A DNA stretch of 64,000 nucleotides from Yersinia enterocolitica (GTDB lineage: Bacteria; Pseudomonadota; Gammaproteobacteria; Enterobacterales; Enterobacteriaceae). The stretch's first letter is position 1; each line of letters opens with the position of its first letter. The stretch lies in contig NBTC02000002.1 of assembly GCA_002082245.2 (NCBI GenBank), positions 1,302,001-1,366,000 on the forward strand. Reading direction: 5' to 3'. Made by a program: the position numbers and the translations under genes. This document shows, in pieces, positions 1 through 8,563 of the stretch. Below the pieces are notes generated by a model that was not told where the DNA came from, made no database searches, and saw only the letters and a program-made list of their open reading frames with translations.

Positions 1-714
1 AATCAGGCATTTTTTTCAGGGTATGCACAACTTCCCCGTTCAGTTGATGGATTGGCTGGCGCGCCAGAATGGGAAGCCATTCGCCAGATGCTGCCGTCGC
101 TGTCAGGAAGCAAAGTTGTAGATCTGGGTTGTGGCTATGGCTGGTTTTGTCGCTACGCACGCTCGCAAGGTGCCAGCGAAGTTTTAGGTCTGGATGTTTC
201 AACGCGAATGTTAAACCACGCTAAAGAGATGACCACTGACGAAAACATTATTTACCGTCAGGAAGACCTGGAACATTTGCATCTACCACCACAGCTGTTC
301 CAATTAGCCTATAGCTCACTCACATTGCATTATATAAAAGCACTGCCAGCACTGTTTGCCACGATTTATCAAGCACTAACTCCTGGGGGCAGTTTTGTTT
401 TTTCCGCCGAACACCCTATCTTTACCGCAGCAAAGCAACCTGGTTGGTTAATTGCCGATAATGGGCAAAAATCCTGGCCGGTGAACAGTTATCAGGCGGA
501 AGGGGAACGTATAACAAACTGGTTGGCAGAAGGCGTTATCAAGCAGCATCGGACATTAGGGACTTATATTAATTTTTTGATAAAACAAGGTTTTATAATT
601 ACGCATGTCGAAGAATGGGGACCAACAACACAGCAAATTATAGATTATCCTGAATTGGATGAAGAGAAAGAACGCCCTATGCTATTTTTACTTTCTGCGA
701 AGAAACCTGAATAG
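1..714 (+). CDS. class I SAM-dependent methyltransferase, 5' end cut by window edge
   Basis: The frame is open from the first base, so the start codon lies outside the window and 237 residues are visible. The residues before the internal TTG at 52 (reading AFFSGYAQLPRSVDGL) continue the protein naturally, so that TTG is not the start. A glycine-rich SAM-binding motif I (VVDLGCGYGWF, near base 115) is followed by an acidic residue after strand 2 (LGLDVS) and a late-strand LTPGGSFVFS segment, the usual order of a Rossmann-fold methyltransferase. The substrate cannot be read from the sequence. Small-molecule methyltransferases of this type are common orphan enzymes in enterobacteria. Confidence is high for the fold and none is claimed for the substrate. 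Confidence 0.85.
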   Translation, partial: NQAFFSGYAQLPRSVDGLAGAPEWEAIRQMLPSLSGSKVVDLGCGYGWFCRYARSQGASEVLGLDVSTRMLNHAKEMTTDENIIYRQEDLEHLHLPPQLFQLAYSSLTLHYIKALPALFATIYQALTPGGSFVFSAEHPIFTAAKQPGWLIADNGQKSWPVNSYQAEGERITNWLAEGVIKQHRTLGTYINFLIKQGFIITHVEEWGPTTQQIIDYPELDEEKERPMLFLLSAKKPE

Positions 715-898
715 AAATCGGGATGGTTTTTATTAAAAATTCCTGCATCAACTCGTGACTCTTGGGGAGGTTTACTCCCCCAGCGCCTGTTTGATATTGA
801 CTCGGCGAGCCTAAAAACCACTAACTCATTATAAAACCCCTTAATAGGGTTAAATGACCTATAGTATAAATTAAATGCAACGCTGTATGGGATCCATT

Positions 899-1054
899 AT
901 GTCTAATAAAAATCACGAAGAAACAACAGTTAATGAAGGTTTGGCTAAAATTCATGAAGCTTCAGAACAACTTACCGAAGAGCAAATTGAACAGTTGGCT
1001 GAAGAAGCCAAAGCCGCAGCCAGAGAGAATGTACAAAAGCATACACACGACTAA
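899..1054 (+). CDS. small charged hypothetical protein (51 aa)
   Basis: This is a short frame starting at ATG 899 and ending with TAA at 1052-1054. The product is very hydrophilic, rich in Glu, Ala, Lys and Gln. The middle (LAKIHEASEQLTEEQIEQL and onward) looks like one amphipathic helix, and the end is His-rich. There is no signal peptide or membrane segment. It lies 21 bp before a DUF1737 gene on the same strand, so the two may be co-transcribed. No clear Shine-Dalgarno sequence is visible upstream, which lowers confidence. I do not recognise the family; a small cytosolic helix-forming protein is all the sequence supports. Confidence 0.5.
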   Translation: MSNKNHEETTVNEGLAKIHEASEQLTEEQIEQLAEEAKAAARENVQKHTHD

Positions 1055-1075
1055 TCAACAAAATGGGGGATGTAT

Positions 1076-1267
1076 ATGAACACTGTGCCGCCAGATGGAT
1101 TACCAATATACCGGCTGATTACCGGACCAGATGATTCATCATTTTGTCACCGAGTGTCTGATCAATTGAAGCTTGGCTATGTATTATACGGCTCACAATC
1201 AATCGCTTATGACCCAGAGAAAAAGACGATAATTGCAGCACAAGCGATCATTTGGCCTGGGAATTGA
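1076..1267 (+). CDS. DUF1737-type small protein (63 aa)
   Basis: The product begins MNTVPPDGLPIYRLITGPDD and contains FCHRVSDQLKLGYVLYGS and IIAAQAIIWP, the pattern I associate with DUF1737 proteins. Their function is unknown. ATG 1076 is preferred because GGGGG at 1065-1069 lies 6 bp before it; the in-frame ATG at 1070 directly abuts that purine run and would add only two residues. The small acidic gene at 899-1054 is immediately upstream. The protein is soluble, with no signal peptide. The family call rests on recall of the motif pattern and is moderately secure. Confidence 0.7.
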   Translation: MNTVPPDGLPIYRLITGPDDSSFCHRVSDQLKLGYVLYGSQSIAYDPEKKTIIAAQAIIWPGN

Positions 1268-1511
1268 GACTGATGGTAATAAAAGCTACCCGATCCACAG
1301 TTGGTAATTTGTGATACGGATAAATAGCTTCTTGGATTGAGTTTTACGTCTGTAAAATGTCATCTCACTGATGAGAAAATAACTATTTTTCAATGCGTTA
1401 AATTTATTTTTGATGTTGTTTTGTAGCCACACCCAGTAGTCTTTGGTCACTACTGCTAATCTTTGTTAGCGACACTTCGCGCTAAGTGGATAAGACAAGT
1501 AACAGGAGACG
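1268..1511. other. intergenic region before the diguanylate cyclase gene
   Basis: This is 244 bp of AT-rich DNA with no convincing ORF or RNA gene. The only clear signal is AGGAG at 1503-1507, the ribosome binding site of the next gene. Confidence 0.5.
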
Positions 1512-2504
1512 ATGAATATGCAAGCTCCCCCGATACCTCAAGATGAGGCTAAGAGAATTGCTACATTACGCTCTTATAATATTCTCGATACCTCTCCCGA
1601 AGAACGCTTTGATCGTATCACCCGCTTAGCTAAACGTTTATTTAATGTGCCAATAGCGCTTATATCTATCGTCGACGTAAACCGGCAATGGTTTAAATCA
1701 CATCCCGGACTGGAAACCAGCGAAACCCCCAGGGATATATCTTTTTGTGGTCATGCGATTTTAGGTGACGATATCCTTTTGGTACCCAATGCCCTTAACG
1801 ACCTTCGTTTTAGTGACAACCCACTCGTTACCGACGATCCTGGCATTCGTTTTTATGCGGGTTGTCCGCTGGTTGTTCCCAATGGCAGTAAACTTGGCAC
1901 ACTCTGTATTATCGATCTTAAACCGCGCTCTTTAGATGAATACGACCAACAACTTTTATGTGACTTAGCGAAAATGGCTGAGCAAGAAATTGCTGCCGTT
2001 CAATTAGCAACTATTGACGAACTAACACAGTTAACCAACCGTCGAGGCTTTGAAATTCTGGCTCAGCATGCATTAACATTTTGCTCACATAATAATATTC
2101 CTGCCACTTTGATTTTCTTTGATCTAAATGATTTTAAAGAAATAAATGACAGTTATGGTCATGCTGAAGGTGATAAGGCATTAGTGACTTTCGCTGAGGA
2201 GTTACAGTTTTTCTTCCGTGACACAGATGTTGTCGCCCGATTGGGTGGCGACGAATTTGTCACATTACTCACGGCATCAGGTTGTAGTGATATGCCAGCA
2301 ATATTAAGCCGCTTTAAGAATGCGTTAGAATTACGCAATAGCCAAGAATTGCGTGGTTATAATATTGATTTTAGCGTGGGGTACGCTAATTGCAATTTAG
2401 AGAAAGATACACCGATTAATGAACTACTCGCCGCCGCCGATTCATCCATGTACATGCATAAATTAGAGCTACGCACTAAAAAAAACCCTTTTTCTAAGAG
2501 TTAA
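1512..2504 (+). CDS. GAF-GGDEF diguanylate cyclase (330 aa)
   Basis: This protein probably makes cyclic di-GMP from two GTP. Residues about 25-155 form a GAF sensor domain (RLAKRLFNVPIALISIVD, then FCGHAI and FYAGCPLVVP), and residues about 167-325 form the cyclase domain. The signature is intact (LGGDEF, residues 245-249), with the metal-binding region FFDLNDFKEIND upstream. An RxxD product-inhibition site (RDTD, residues 236-239) lies exactly five residues before GGDEF, so feedback control by c-di-GMP is expected. There is no membrane segment, so it is a cytosolic enzyme with a GAF input whose ligand is unknown. AGGAG sits 4 bp before ATG 1512; an in-frame ATG two codons later is also possible. 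Confidence 0.93.
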   Translation: MNMQAPPIPQDEAKRIATLRSYNILDTSPEERFDRITRLAKRLFNVPIALISIVDVNRQWFKSHPGLETSETPRDISFCGHAILGDDILLVPNALNDLRFSDNPLVTDDPGIRFYAGCPLVVPNGSKLGTLCIIDLKPRSLDEYDQQLLCDLAKMAEQEIAAVQLATIDELTQLTNRRGFEILAQHALTFCSHNNIPATLIFFDLNDFKEINDSYGHAEGDKALVTFAEELQFFFRDTDVVARLGGDEFVTLLTASGCSDMPAILSRFKNALELRNSQELRGYNIDFSVGYANCNLEKDTPINELLAAADSSMYMHKLELRTKKNPFSKS

Positions 2505-2628
2505 TGTCATGTGTTATTACACTTCTCAAAGCACCAGTAAGTCGTCGTGTTAATAATTAATCAAATCAAAACTAAATGCCTAAACAATAAATCTGCCAGG
2601 AGAGATATACCCGATATGCTCCTAAATG

Positions 2629-2653
2629 GTGCCGACTCCCTAAATAGGGGCAC
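2629..2653. repeat. bulged inverted repeat upstream of small peptide gene
   Basis: GTGC, a five-base bulge, then CCCT-AAAT-AGGG and GCAC form a compact hairpin on either strand. No U-run follows, so it is not a standard terminator. It lies about 100 bp before the 27-codon gene and might mark the end of the upstream transcript or a leader structure. Confidence 0.3.
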
Positions 2654-2751
2654 TAATTTAGTTATCCATAATAAAAATAAACTATTTTTCAATTAGTTAG
2701 ATATGGCGCAAATATTGCTTGATTAAAGACCATAACAGCAAGGAGGAAGAA

Positions 2752-2835
2752 ATGAGAGCAATGTCTGCGTACTACTTACAATATACTGTATTTCTGCTAC
2801 TGGTTGCTGGAACCATCAATTTTATTTTTCAGTAA
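2752..2835 (+). CDS. 27-residue hydrophobic membrane peptide
   Basis: This frame is too short for routine gene callers but well supported by its signals. A perfect AGGAGG (2741-2746) lies 5 bp before ATG 2752, and a strong intrinsic terminator follows 5 bp after the TAA. The peptide has a short polar start (MRAMSAYYLQ) and then one hydrophobic stretch (TVFLLLVAGTINFIF), consistent with a single membrane-spanning helix. It resembles the general class of enterobacterial stress-related small membrane proteins, but I do not recognise it as any named member. A regulatory leader peptide is an alternative, though no control gene follows in the same direction. Confidence 0.6.
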   Translation: MRAMSAYYLQYTVFLLLVAGTINFIFQ

Positions 2836-2840
2836 CCACT

Positions 2841-2875
2841 AAAAGAGTCTCGCTAATGCGCGGCTCTTTTGTTTT
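2841..2875 (+). terminator. intrinsic terminator of the 27-codon gene
   Basis: AAAAGAG pairs with CTCTTTT, with an inner CGC-TAAT-GCG stem, and is followed by GTTTT. It sits 5 bp after the small gene and defines a compact monocistronic unit. Confidence 0.8.
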
Positions 2876-3514
2876 ATCTCGGGTAAAAAGTACAATAAAT
2901 TGTCGTATTAATACGCAAAAAAATAATTGTTTGACTCATTGATCCTCACCCTACATGGCAGTCATACAGCCATTACGCCTCGACGTTTAGCCTAAAGTCG
3001 AAAGAATATTCTCAGGAAAGGTAGTATCAAACGTTTGAGCGATTTCCGCTTTCGACCACCATAGGTATTTACTGTTTACAGACCTCTCATATCACGGCCC
3101 CTGGATATTATGGAAAATTGAGATTTTTATTGTGCAATGTTAGTGAATAAAGCATTACGATTATCACAACTACGGAGAAAATAAAACTATTCAGCGCAAG
3201 CCTATAATCATAATTGATGTTTATTCAACTTTATTTACTCAATTAACATTTGGGTTTTAACGTGTTTTACCCATATTCCTGGTTAAGATATACATAAAAA
3301 AGTCAATTATTTAAATCGAGATTTACTATTTATATATCATAAGAAATAGGCTGAGAGAAGATATTGAGATACTAATAAGGCTTGTTCGTGGTTAACCTAT
3401 CAATTTAATCCAGCATATAAAATAAACAGATGGAATATTAAATATTACCGATACAAATATGGCACGAAAATATAAATAAAACATATGAAATTTAGTGTAA
3501 CTTATTGATTTTGT
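2876..3514. other. 639 bp of AT-rich DNA without a recognisable gene
   Basis: No ORF with a credible start and no known RNA was recognised. CGAC and GTCG flank a TTTAGCCTAAA palindrome near 2981-3001. The stretch 3150-3510 is very AT-rich, as often seen at accessory sites next to tRNA genes, but no integrase or attachment duplication is visible. Confidence 0.4.
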
Positions 3515-3590
<76 letters not shown>

Positions 3591-3957
3591 AACGGCGATA
3601 ATTATTCTCCTGTTAGCCTTGGCTGTCAAACATTTCATCGGATTTTTCTGTTTATACTGTTTATATCCCTCTCTGGAGATTAATTATTCATCTGTTCTTT
3701 ACGATTATTGTTAGTTATGTGACTTCATGTTGTAATTCCAGATGCTGTGATGAACTTAACAAAATTCAGTGTGTGAAATATAAACACTGGAAAACGAGGC
3801 GTATTGTGCAATTATTGTTGCGAAGATATTAAATAATTCGCAAATTGTACTTAAAACATAGCAAAAAACTAACAGACAGACAGACAGACAGGTTAAGACC
3901 AAAGAGCCAACATAGAGCTCAACAACTTCACAAATACAGGAAGAGGGAATGGGAAAG
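3591..3957. other. cycA upstream region
   Basis: This 367 bp region separates the tRNA from cycA. It is AT-rich and contains a short CAGA repeat 66 bp before the cycA start. A 72-codon reverse frame here has no ribosome binding site or family resemblance. The long leader fits a gene under post-transcriptional control. Confidence 0.5.
3873..3891 (+). repeat. CAGA tetranucleotide repeat in the cycA leader
   Basis: There are four complete CAGA units plus CAG. In E. coli the cycA leader is a target of the small RNA GcvB, which pairs with CA-rich sequence; whether this repeat serves that role is inference. Confidence 0.7.
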
Positions 3958-5379
3958 ATGGTAGACCAATCCAAGATAGTGGCAGAACAGTTGCCGGAAC
4001 CTGAAGAGCACCTTCAACGAAGTCTCTCCAACCGCCATATCCAGCTAATTGCTATTGGCGGGGCTATAGGTACCGGATTGTTTATGGGATCGGGTAAAAC
4101 CATCAGCCTTGCCGGGCCGTCGATTATTTTCGTTTATATGATAATCGGTTTTATGCTGTTTTTCGTGATGCGGGCCATGGGTGAGCTGCTGCTATCGAAT
4201 CTGAAATATAAATCATTTAGTGATTTCGCTGCCGACTTACTCGGTCCTTGGGCTGGTTTTTTCACCGGCTGGACCTACTGGTTTTGTTGGGTCATCACCG
4301 GTATCGCTGATGTGGTTGCCATCACGGCTTACGCCCAATTTTGGTTCCCCGGTTTCTCCCAGTGGGTTGCCTCACTGCTAGTGGTTTTACTGTTGCTATC
4401 ACTGAATTTGGCCACGGTGAAAATGTTCGGTGAAATGGAGTTCTGGTTTGCCATGATTAAAATTGTGGCAATTGTGGCACTGATCTTTGCCGGCTTAACC
4501 ATGGTGTTAATGAGCTATCAGTCCCCTTCGGGTACCACCGCGTCATTTACCCATTTATGGAATGATGGCGGGATGTTCCCGAAAGGAATCAGTGGATTCT
4601 TTGCGGGCTTCCAGATAGCCGTTTTTGCTTTTGTCGGTATTGAGTTAGTTGGGACCACCGCCGCTGAAACCAAAGATCCTGAAGTGGTATTACCGCGTGC
4701 TATTAACTCCATCCCTATCCGCATCATCATGTTCTATGTTTTCTCATTGATTATGATTATGTCAGTGACACCATGGAGTTCAGTAGTTGCCGATAAAAGC
4801 CCGTTTGTTGAGTTATTCGTTCTGGTCGGGTTACCCGCCGCTGCGAGTGTGATCAACTTTGTGGTCCTAACCTCGGCGGCTTCGTCAGCTAACAGTGGCG
4901 TGTTTTCCACCAGCCGTATGTTGTTCGGTTTGGCAAAAGAAGGTGATGCACCAAAGCAATTTGGTAAGCTGTCGCGCCGTTCCGTCCCCGCATCCGGCCT
5001 GACATTTTCTTGTATCTGTTTGCTAGGTGGTGTGGTTCTCATTTACCTAATCCCGAACGTAATGACGGTGTTTACACTGGTCACCACAGTTTCAGCGATT
5101 CTGTTTATGTTCGTCTGGACCATCATCCTTTGCTCTTACCTGGTGTATCGCAAAAGACGCCCGGCATTACATAAGAAATCCATCTATAAAATGCCCGCTG
5201 GTATTTTCATGTCGTGGGTATGTATGGCGTTCTTTGCCTTTGTCCTGGTGCTGTTAACCTTGGAAAGTGATACCCGCCAAGCGCTGATAGTGACGCCGCT
5301 GTGGTTTGTCATTCTGACCATTGGCTATCTCATCTTGAAGAAGCGCAGAAGCTACTTGTACGATAACCGTAATCAGTAA
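3958..5379 (+). CDS. cycA: D-serine/D-alanine/glycine:H+ symporter CycA
   Basis: This is an inner-membrane amino-acid permease of the APC superfamily, importing glycine, D-alanine, D-serine and, in relatives, D-cycloserine. The sequence is nearly colinear with E. coli CycA, including SNRHIQLIAIGGAIGTGLF near the first helix, GPWAGFFTGWTYWFCWV, and TSAASSANSGVFSTSRMLF. About twelve hydrophobic segments run through its 473 residues. The start at 3958 (MVDQ) matches the E. coli start; an in-frame ATG at 3949 would add three residues, and both share a purine-rich leader. The gene stands alone between the tRNA and a strong terminator, and its long leader suggests small-RNA control, known for this gene in E. 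coli. Confidence 0.95.
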   Translation: MVDQSKIVAEQLPEPEEHLQRSLSNRHIQLIAIGGAIGTGLFMGSGKTISLAGPSIIFVYMIIGFMLFFVMRAMGELLLSNLKYKSFSDFAADLLGPWAGFFTGWTYWFCWVITGIADVVAITAYAQFWFPGFSQWVASLLVVLLLLSLNLATVKMFGEMEFWFAMIKIVAIVALIFAGLTMVLMSYQSPSGTTASFTHLWNDGGMFPKGISGFFAGFQIAVFAFVGIELVGTTAAETKDPEVVLPRAINSIPIRIIMFYVFSLIMIMSVTPWSSVVADKSPFVELFVLVGLPAAASVINFVVLTSAASSANSGVFSTSRMLFGLAKEGDAPKQFGKLSRRSVPASGLTFSCICLLGGVVLIYLIPNVMTVFTLVTTVSAILFMFVWTIILCSYLVYRKRRPALHKKSIYKMPAGIFMSWVCMAFFAFVLVLLTLESDTRQALIVTPLWFVILTIGYLILKKRRSYLYDNRNQ

Positions 5380-5419
5380 GGCATCATCATCACCTATAGC
5401 GGTTGTTTTATTATCATCA

Positions 5420-5449
5420 CCTTACTCCCTGCACGGGAGTAAGGTTTTT
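5420..5449 (+). terminator. intrinsic terminator of cycA
   Basis: A perfect 10-bp stem, CCTTACTCCC with GGGAGTAAGG around TGCAC, is followed by TTTTT. It lies about 40 bp after the cycA stop. Confidence 0.93.
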
Positions 5450-5461
5450 ATATAGATATAC

Positions 5462-6271
5462 TTAGGCTGCCGTGATTGCTTCGCGTAATCGGCGTGGCGT
5501 TAAGCCAAAATGCCGCTGAAAACGTGAAGTAAAGCGGGACGGTGAAATATAACCGTGCTGTGCAGCGATCTCGCCAATCGAAAGTGATGTGGTTTGTAAT
5601 GCATTTAATGCACACCCCATACGAACCTCTTCCAGAATCACGCGAAAACTACGATCTTCTTGCATCAGTTTGCGCCGCAAAGTTGAATCCCCAATATGCA
5701 AAGAGTGGGCGACGTCACTCACGCTCCAGTTGCGCGCCGGATCGAGCAGTAAAATTTGTTGTACCTGTTCCGCCCATTTATCTCGTCGGTCGATTAATAA
5801 CGTCCCTGCCTGTCCAGCCAAGTGCAGCGCCAATAAAACCCCCATCGCCGCATGCTGTAAGAGCGCATCTGGCGCATGACACTTCACGTTGAGCAATAAG
5901 CTATCCCATGCAAGGCGGGTATGGCTATCCAGAGGAACACACAGCGATGCAGTTGCCACTGGCGTCACCGCAGAGGCACCGTACCAGTGGCGAAACTGGC
6001 GTAATAAACTTTGCGGCAGATAGACCATATCAGAACAATAATGCCCCCGATCCGGGGTATTCGCGATACTGACTTCGATACCGGCAGGAAACAAAATAAG
6101 CGACGATTGCCCCGCACTGGCAGCCTGTGCCCCCCATTGCACCAATTTACTGCCCTGACGGACATGGCACAGTGCCGGTGAAAACACCGTGACCCGATGC
6201 AACGTATGTGCTCGGCGGGCAACAATTTCAGCGCTGGAGATAGTCATCTGGCTATGATTTATCTGCTGCAT
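5462..6271 (-). CDS. AraC-family transcriptional regulator (269 aa)
   Basis: The C-terminal 100 residues form the double helix-turn-helix of AraC regulators: WSVSDVAHSLHIGDSTLRRK for the first unit, then LSIGEIAAQHGYISPSRFTS and FQRHFGLTPRRLR for the second. The N-terminal 160 residues look like a small cupin-type sensing domain (ALCHVRQGSKLVQW, LILFPAGIEVSI). The inducer is unknown. The gene lies 23 bp after the PEBP-like gene on the same strand, so the two may be co-transcribed. It is the nearest candidate regulator of that gene. No symbol can be assigned. Confidence 0.88.
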   Translation of the reverse strand: MQQINHSQMTISSAEIVARRAHTLHRVTVFSPALCHVRQGSKLVQWGAQAASAGQSSLILFPAGIEVSIANTPDRGHYCSDMVYLPQSLLRQFRHWYGASAVTPVATASLCVPLDSHTRLAWDSLLLNVKCHAPDALLQHAAMGVLLALHLAGQAGTLLIDRRDKWAEQVQQILLLDPARNWSVSDVAHSLHIGDSTLRRKLMQEDRSFRVILEEVRMGCALNALQTTSLSIGEIAAQHGYISPSRFTSRFQRHFGLTPRRLREAITAA

Positions 6272-6294
6272 ACTTCCTGCTCTTGGATTAATAA

Positions 6295-6843
6295 TTAGCG
6301 GCCATAAGTGGCAACCAGTTGCGTTTTCGCAATCACATTACTGTTGAGCATAAAACCCACCAATGCACCACTGGCATCACTATTGAGGGGTAATTTATCT
6401 GTTTTCAATGCCCACACAGTGAACTGATAGCGATGAGGTTTATCTCCTGCTGGTGGGCAAGCCCCTCCGAATCCCGCATAGCCGAAGTCATTGCGCCCCT
6501 GAACGGCACCAACAGGTAAAGTGCCATTTTTGCTCTGCCCAGCATTTGTTGCCAATGAATGAACATCGGCGGGGATATTCACCACCGTCCAATGCCACCA
6601 GCCACTCCCCGTCGGGGCATCAGGATCATAAGCGGTAATGGCGAAGCTTTTGGTTCCTGCGGGCGCACCCTGCCATGAAAGCTGTGGCGATTGATTCCCG
6701 CCATCACAGCCAAATCCGTTAAAAACCTGCTGGGTTTGTAAGGGTCTACCTTCAGGCATATCGCTACTTTTGACGCTGAAGGTTTGTGCCTGAGCAGATA
6801 ATGACACTGCGATAATCGCCAGAGACAGTGCTATCTTTTTCAT
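6295..6843 (-). CDS. periplasmic YbhB/YbcL-family (PEBP) protein
   Basis: This is a phosphatidylethanolamine-binding / Raf-kinase-inhibitor-like protein of 182 residues. A clean signal peptide (MKKIALSLAIIAVSLSAQAQ) predicts export to the periplasm, as in E. coli YbcL and unlike cytosolic YbhB. The family ligand-pocket motif is intact (AYDPDAPTGSGWWHWTV), as is the second motif (FGGACPPAGDKPHRYQFTVW). The biochemical role of bacterial PEBP proteins is poorly defined. The AraC-type regulator gene follows 23 bp downstream on the same strand. Confidence 0.88.
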   Translation of the reverse strand: MKKIALSLAIIAVSLSAQAQTFSVKSSDMPEGRPLQTQQVFNGFGCDGGNQSPQLSWQGAPAGTKSFAITAYDPDAPTGSGWWHWTVVNIPADVHSLATNAGQSKNGTLPVGAVQGRNDFGYAGFGGACPPAGDKPHRYQFTVWALKTDKLPLNSDASGALVGFMLNSNVIAKTQLVATYGR

Positions 6844-7138
6844 GATGGTTCTCCTGTGAGGTAAGTTAGTAGCTTACGCAAACAGGCTTGTTTACATTGT
6901 GCCATAACGCTCTGTTAGTGTGCCAAAAAGCTCAATCAAGAGCGTTAAGGCGTTTTATAACCAAGACGTCACGCCATGTGCAGGGTCGTCGCGGTAAAAT
7001 GCTCGCAACAGCGGTTAAATAAGTCGTGATAAGCGTGTCAGAAAGCTGTCGGGAACATGTCATGCTGCTGTCGTGGCAGTGACGAGGGCTTAAGCATAGG
7101 TTTGTTGATATCGCTTCAAACCTCATAGGAAAATCAGT
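6844..7138. other. divergent promoter region of the PEBP and XRE genes
   Basis: This 295 bp region lies between two divergent genes and must hold both promoters. AGGA at about 7127-7130 serves the rightward gene. A 64-codon reverse frame lacks support. Confidence 0.45.
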
Positions 7139-7621
7139 ATGAACATGTATCGTATTCGTGAATTGCGGTTGGCCCGGGCCTGGTCACAAGAACAGTTGGC
7201 TGAACTTTGCAGTCTGAGTGTACGCACGATTCAACGCATAGAGAATGGTGAACAAGCCAGCTTGGAAACACTGAGTGCTATTGCGGCCGTCATGGATCTG
7301 AAAGTCAGTGAGCTGTATTGCCCAAATGTCTCTCAGGAACAGAGCACCCCGTCGCAAGCTGTTGACCAACGCGTCATTGATGCCCGCAAAGCGGTTGAGG
7401 ATGAAATGTCTTTACTGCGTCAGTTACTGCGGGCGGTTATTCTGTGTGCAGTGCTGTTTGCTATCAATTGGTTTACTTCACCTGGCTATATGTGGGCCTG
7501 GTGGGTAGTGCTAGGGCTAAGTATCCCGCTGTGTCTGCGCGCAATAAATCTGTTATTGCTGGGTAATTGGGTCGAGCGCTGGCAGCAAAAACGCCTGCAA
7601 AAGAAGTTACGTAATCTGTAA
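7139..7621 (+). CDS. XRE-family helix-turn-helix regulator with membrane tail (160 aa)
   Basis: Residues 5-60 form a typical Cro/CI-type helix-turn-helix (LRLARAWSQEQLAELCSLSV, TIQRIENGEQASLETLSAIA). After a charged linker come two hydrophobic segments (about residues 97-112 and 116-138: AVILCAVLFAINWFTSPGYM and WWVVLGLSIPLCLRAINLLL), resembling the 2TM tail found on some XRE regulators. The protein is therefore probably a membrane-anchored DNA-binding protein. AGGA lies about 9 bp before ATG 7139. It is divergent from the PEBP gene and upstream of wrbA; its target is unknown. Confidence 0.85.
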   Translation: MNMYRIRELRLARAWSQEQLAELCSLSVRTIQRIENGEQASLETLSAIAAVMDLKVSELYCPNVSQEQSTPSQAVDQRVIDARKAVEDEMSLLRQLLRAVILCAVLFAINWFTSPGYMWAWWVVLGLSIPLCLRAINLLLLGNWVERWQQKRLQKKLRNL

Positions 7622-7798
7622 CAATATTGCGCTAATAAAACCAGCAGAAAGAGAAGGTTAGCTCATATCCCATTCATTTTGCGCACGACTAATAAGTTGC
7701 AGCCTGATTGTATTGGCGTATGGTTAATAGGTGTCATTAGCAGCGACTATGATTACATCATCAGCATTATTCAATAAATTTGATTGGAGCATAGCGAG

Positions 7799-8398
7799 AT
7801 GGCGAAAATTTTAGTGCTTTACTATTCCATGTATGGGCATATTGAAACACTTGCCGGTGCGATTGCCGAAGGTGCCCAAAAAGTCAGCGGTGTTGAAGTG
7901 ACCATCAAACGGGTCCCTGAAACCATGCCACCAGACGCCTTCGCCAATGCCGGCGGCAAAAACAACCAGCAAGCCCCGGTCGCAACGCCGCAAGAACTGG
8001 CCGATTACGATGGCATCATTTTTGGTACCCCAACCCGTTTCGGTAATATGGCAGGGCAAATGCGTACCTTCCTCGATCAAACCGGCGGGCTATGGGCTTC
8101 TGGTGCACTGTACGGCAAAGTTGCCAGTGTATTCTCCTCAACCGGTACTGGCGGCGGACAAGAGCACACCATCACCTCCACATGGACCACATTAGCCCAC
8201 CACGGTTTTATCATCGTGCCAATCGGCTATGGGGCCAAAGAGTTATTTGATGTTTCACAGACCCGTGGCGGTACCCCATATGGTGCAACAACCATTGCCG
8301 GTGGTGATGGCTCCCGTCAGCCAACTGCTGAAGAGCTTGCTATCGCCCGTTTCCAGGGCGAGCATGTGGCAAAAATTACCGCCAAACTGGTAAGCTAA
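7799..8398 (+). CDS. wrbA: NAD(P)H:quinone oxidoreductase WrbA
   Basis: This is a flavodoxin-like FMN enzyme that reduces quinones by two electrons and helps protect against oxidative stress. The 199-residue length matches the family. The FMN phosphate loop is at the N-terminus ([13 protein letters not shown]), followed by the isoalloxazine-contacting segments [20 protein letters not shown] and [15 protein letters not shown] 7799 gives the family start MAKIL; an upstream TTG at 7784 would only add leader residues. The gene ends before a bidirectional-looking terminator shared with the convergent efeB. Confidence 0.97.
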   Translation: MAKILVLYYSMYGHIETLAGAIAEGAQKVSGVEVTIKRVPETMPPDAFANAGGKNNQQAPVATPQELADYDGIIFGTPTRFGNMAGQMRTFLDQTGGLWASGALYGKVASVFSSTGTGGGQEHTITSTWTTLAHHGFIIVPIGYGAKELFDVSQTRGGTPYGATTIAGGDGSRQPTAEELAIARFQGEHVAKITAKLVS

Positions 8399-8513
8399 CG
8401 CCCTTCAGACCTAATACCGCAGCGGGGTTAGTTTCGCTCAATATTCAGCCCATATCAGGGCTTGGCAAGTAGCGTTCAAATCTGCTTTGAGCATCAACCC
8501 TGCTGTCTGGCAA

Positions 8514-8545
8514 TAAAAAAGCACCGCATGAAAGCGGTGCTTTTT
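8514..8545. terminator. bidirectional terminator between wrbA and efeB
   Basis: GCACCGC-ATGAAA-GCGGTGC is flanked by an A-run on the left and a T-run on the right, so it can stop transcription from wrbA and from the convergent efe operon. Confidence 0.93.
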
Positions 8546-8563
8546 CTTACTCATTAAACGGAG

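Noticed and set aside
3756..3974. 72-codon reverse ORF upstream of cycA
   Set aside because: It runs through the CAGA repeat and the cycA start, with no ribosome binding site; the Cys-rich product is a low-complexity artefact.
5542..5892. 116-codon forward ORF opposite the AraC-type gene
   Set aside because: It falls inside the AraC-family coding region on the other strand and has no credible start signal.
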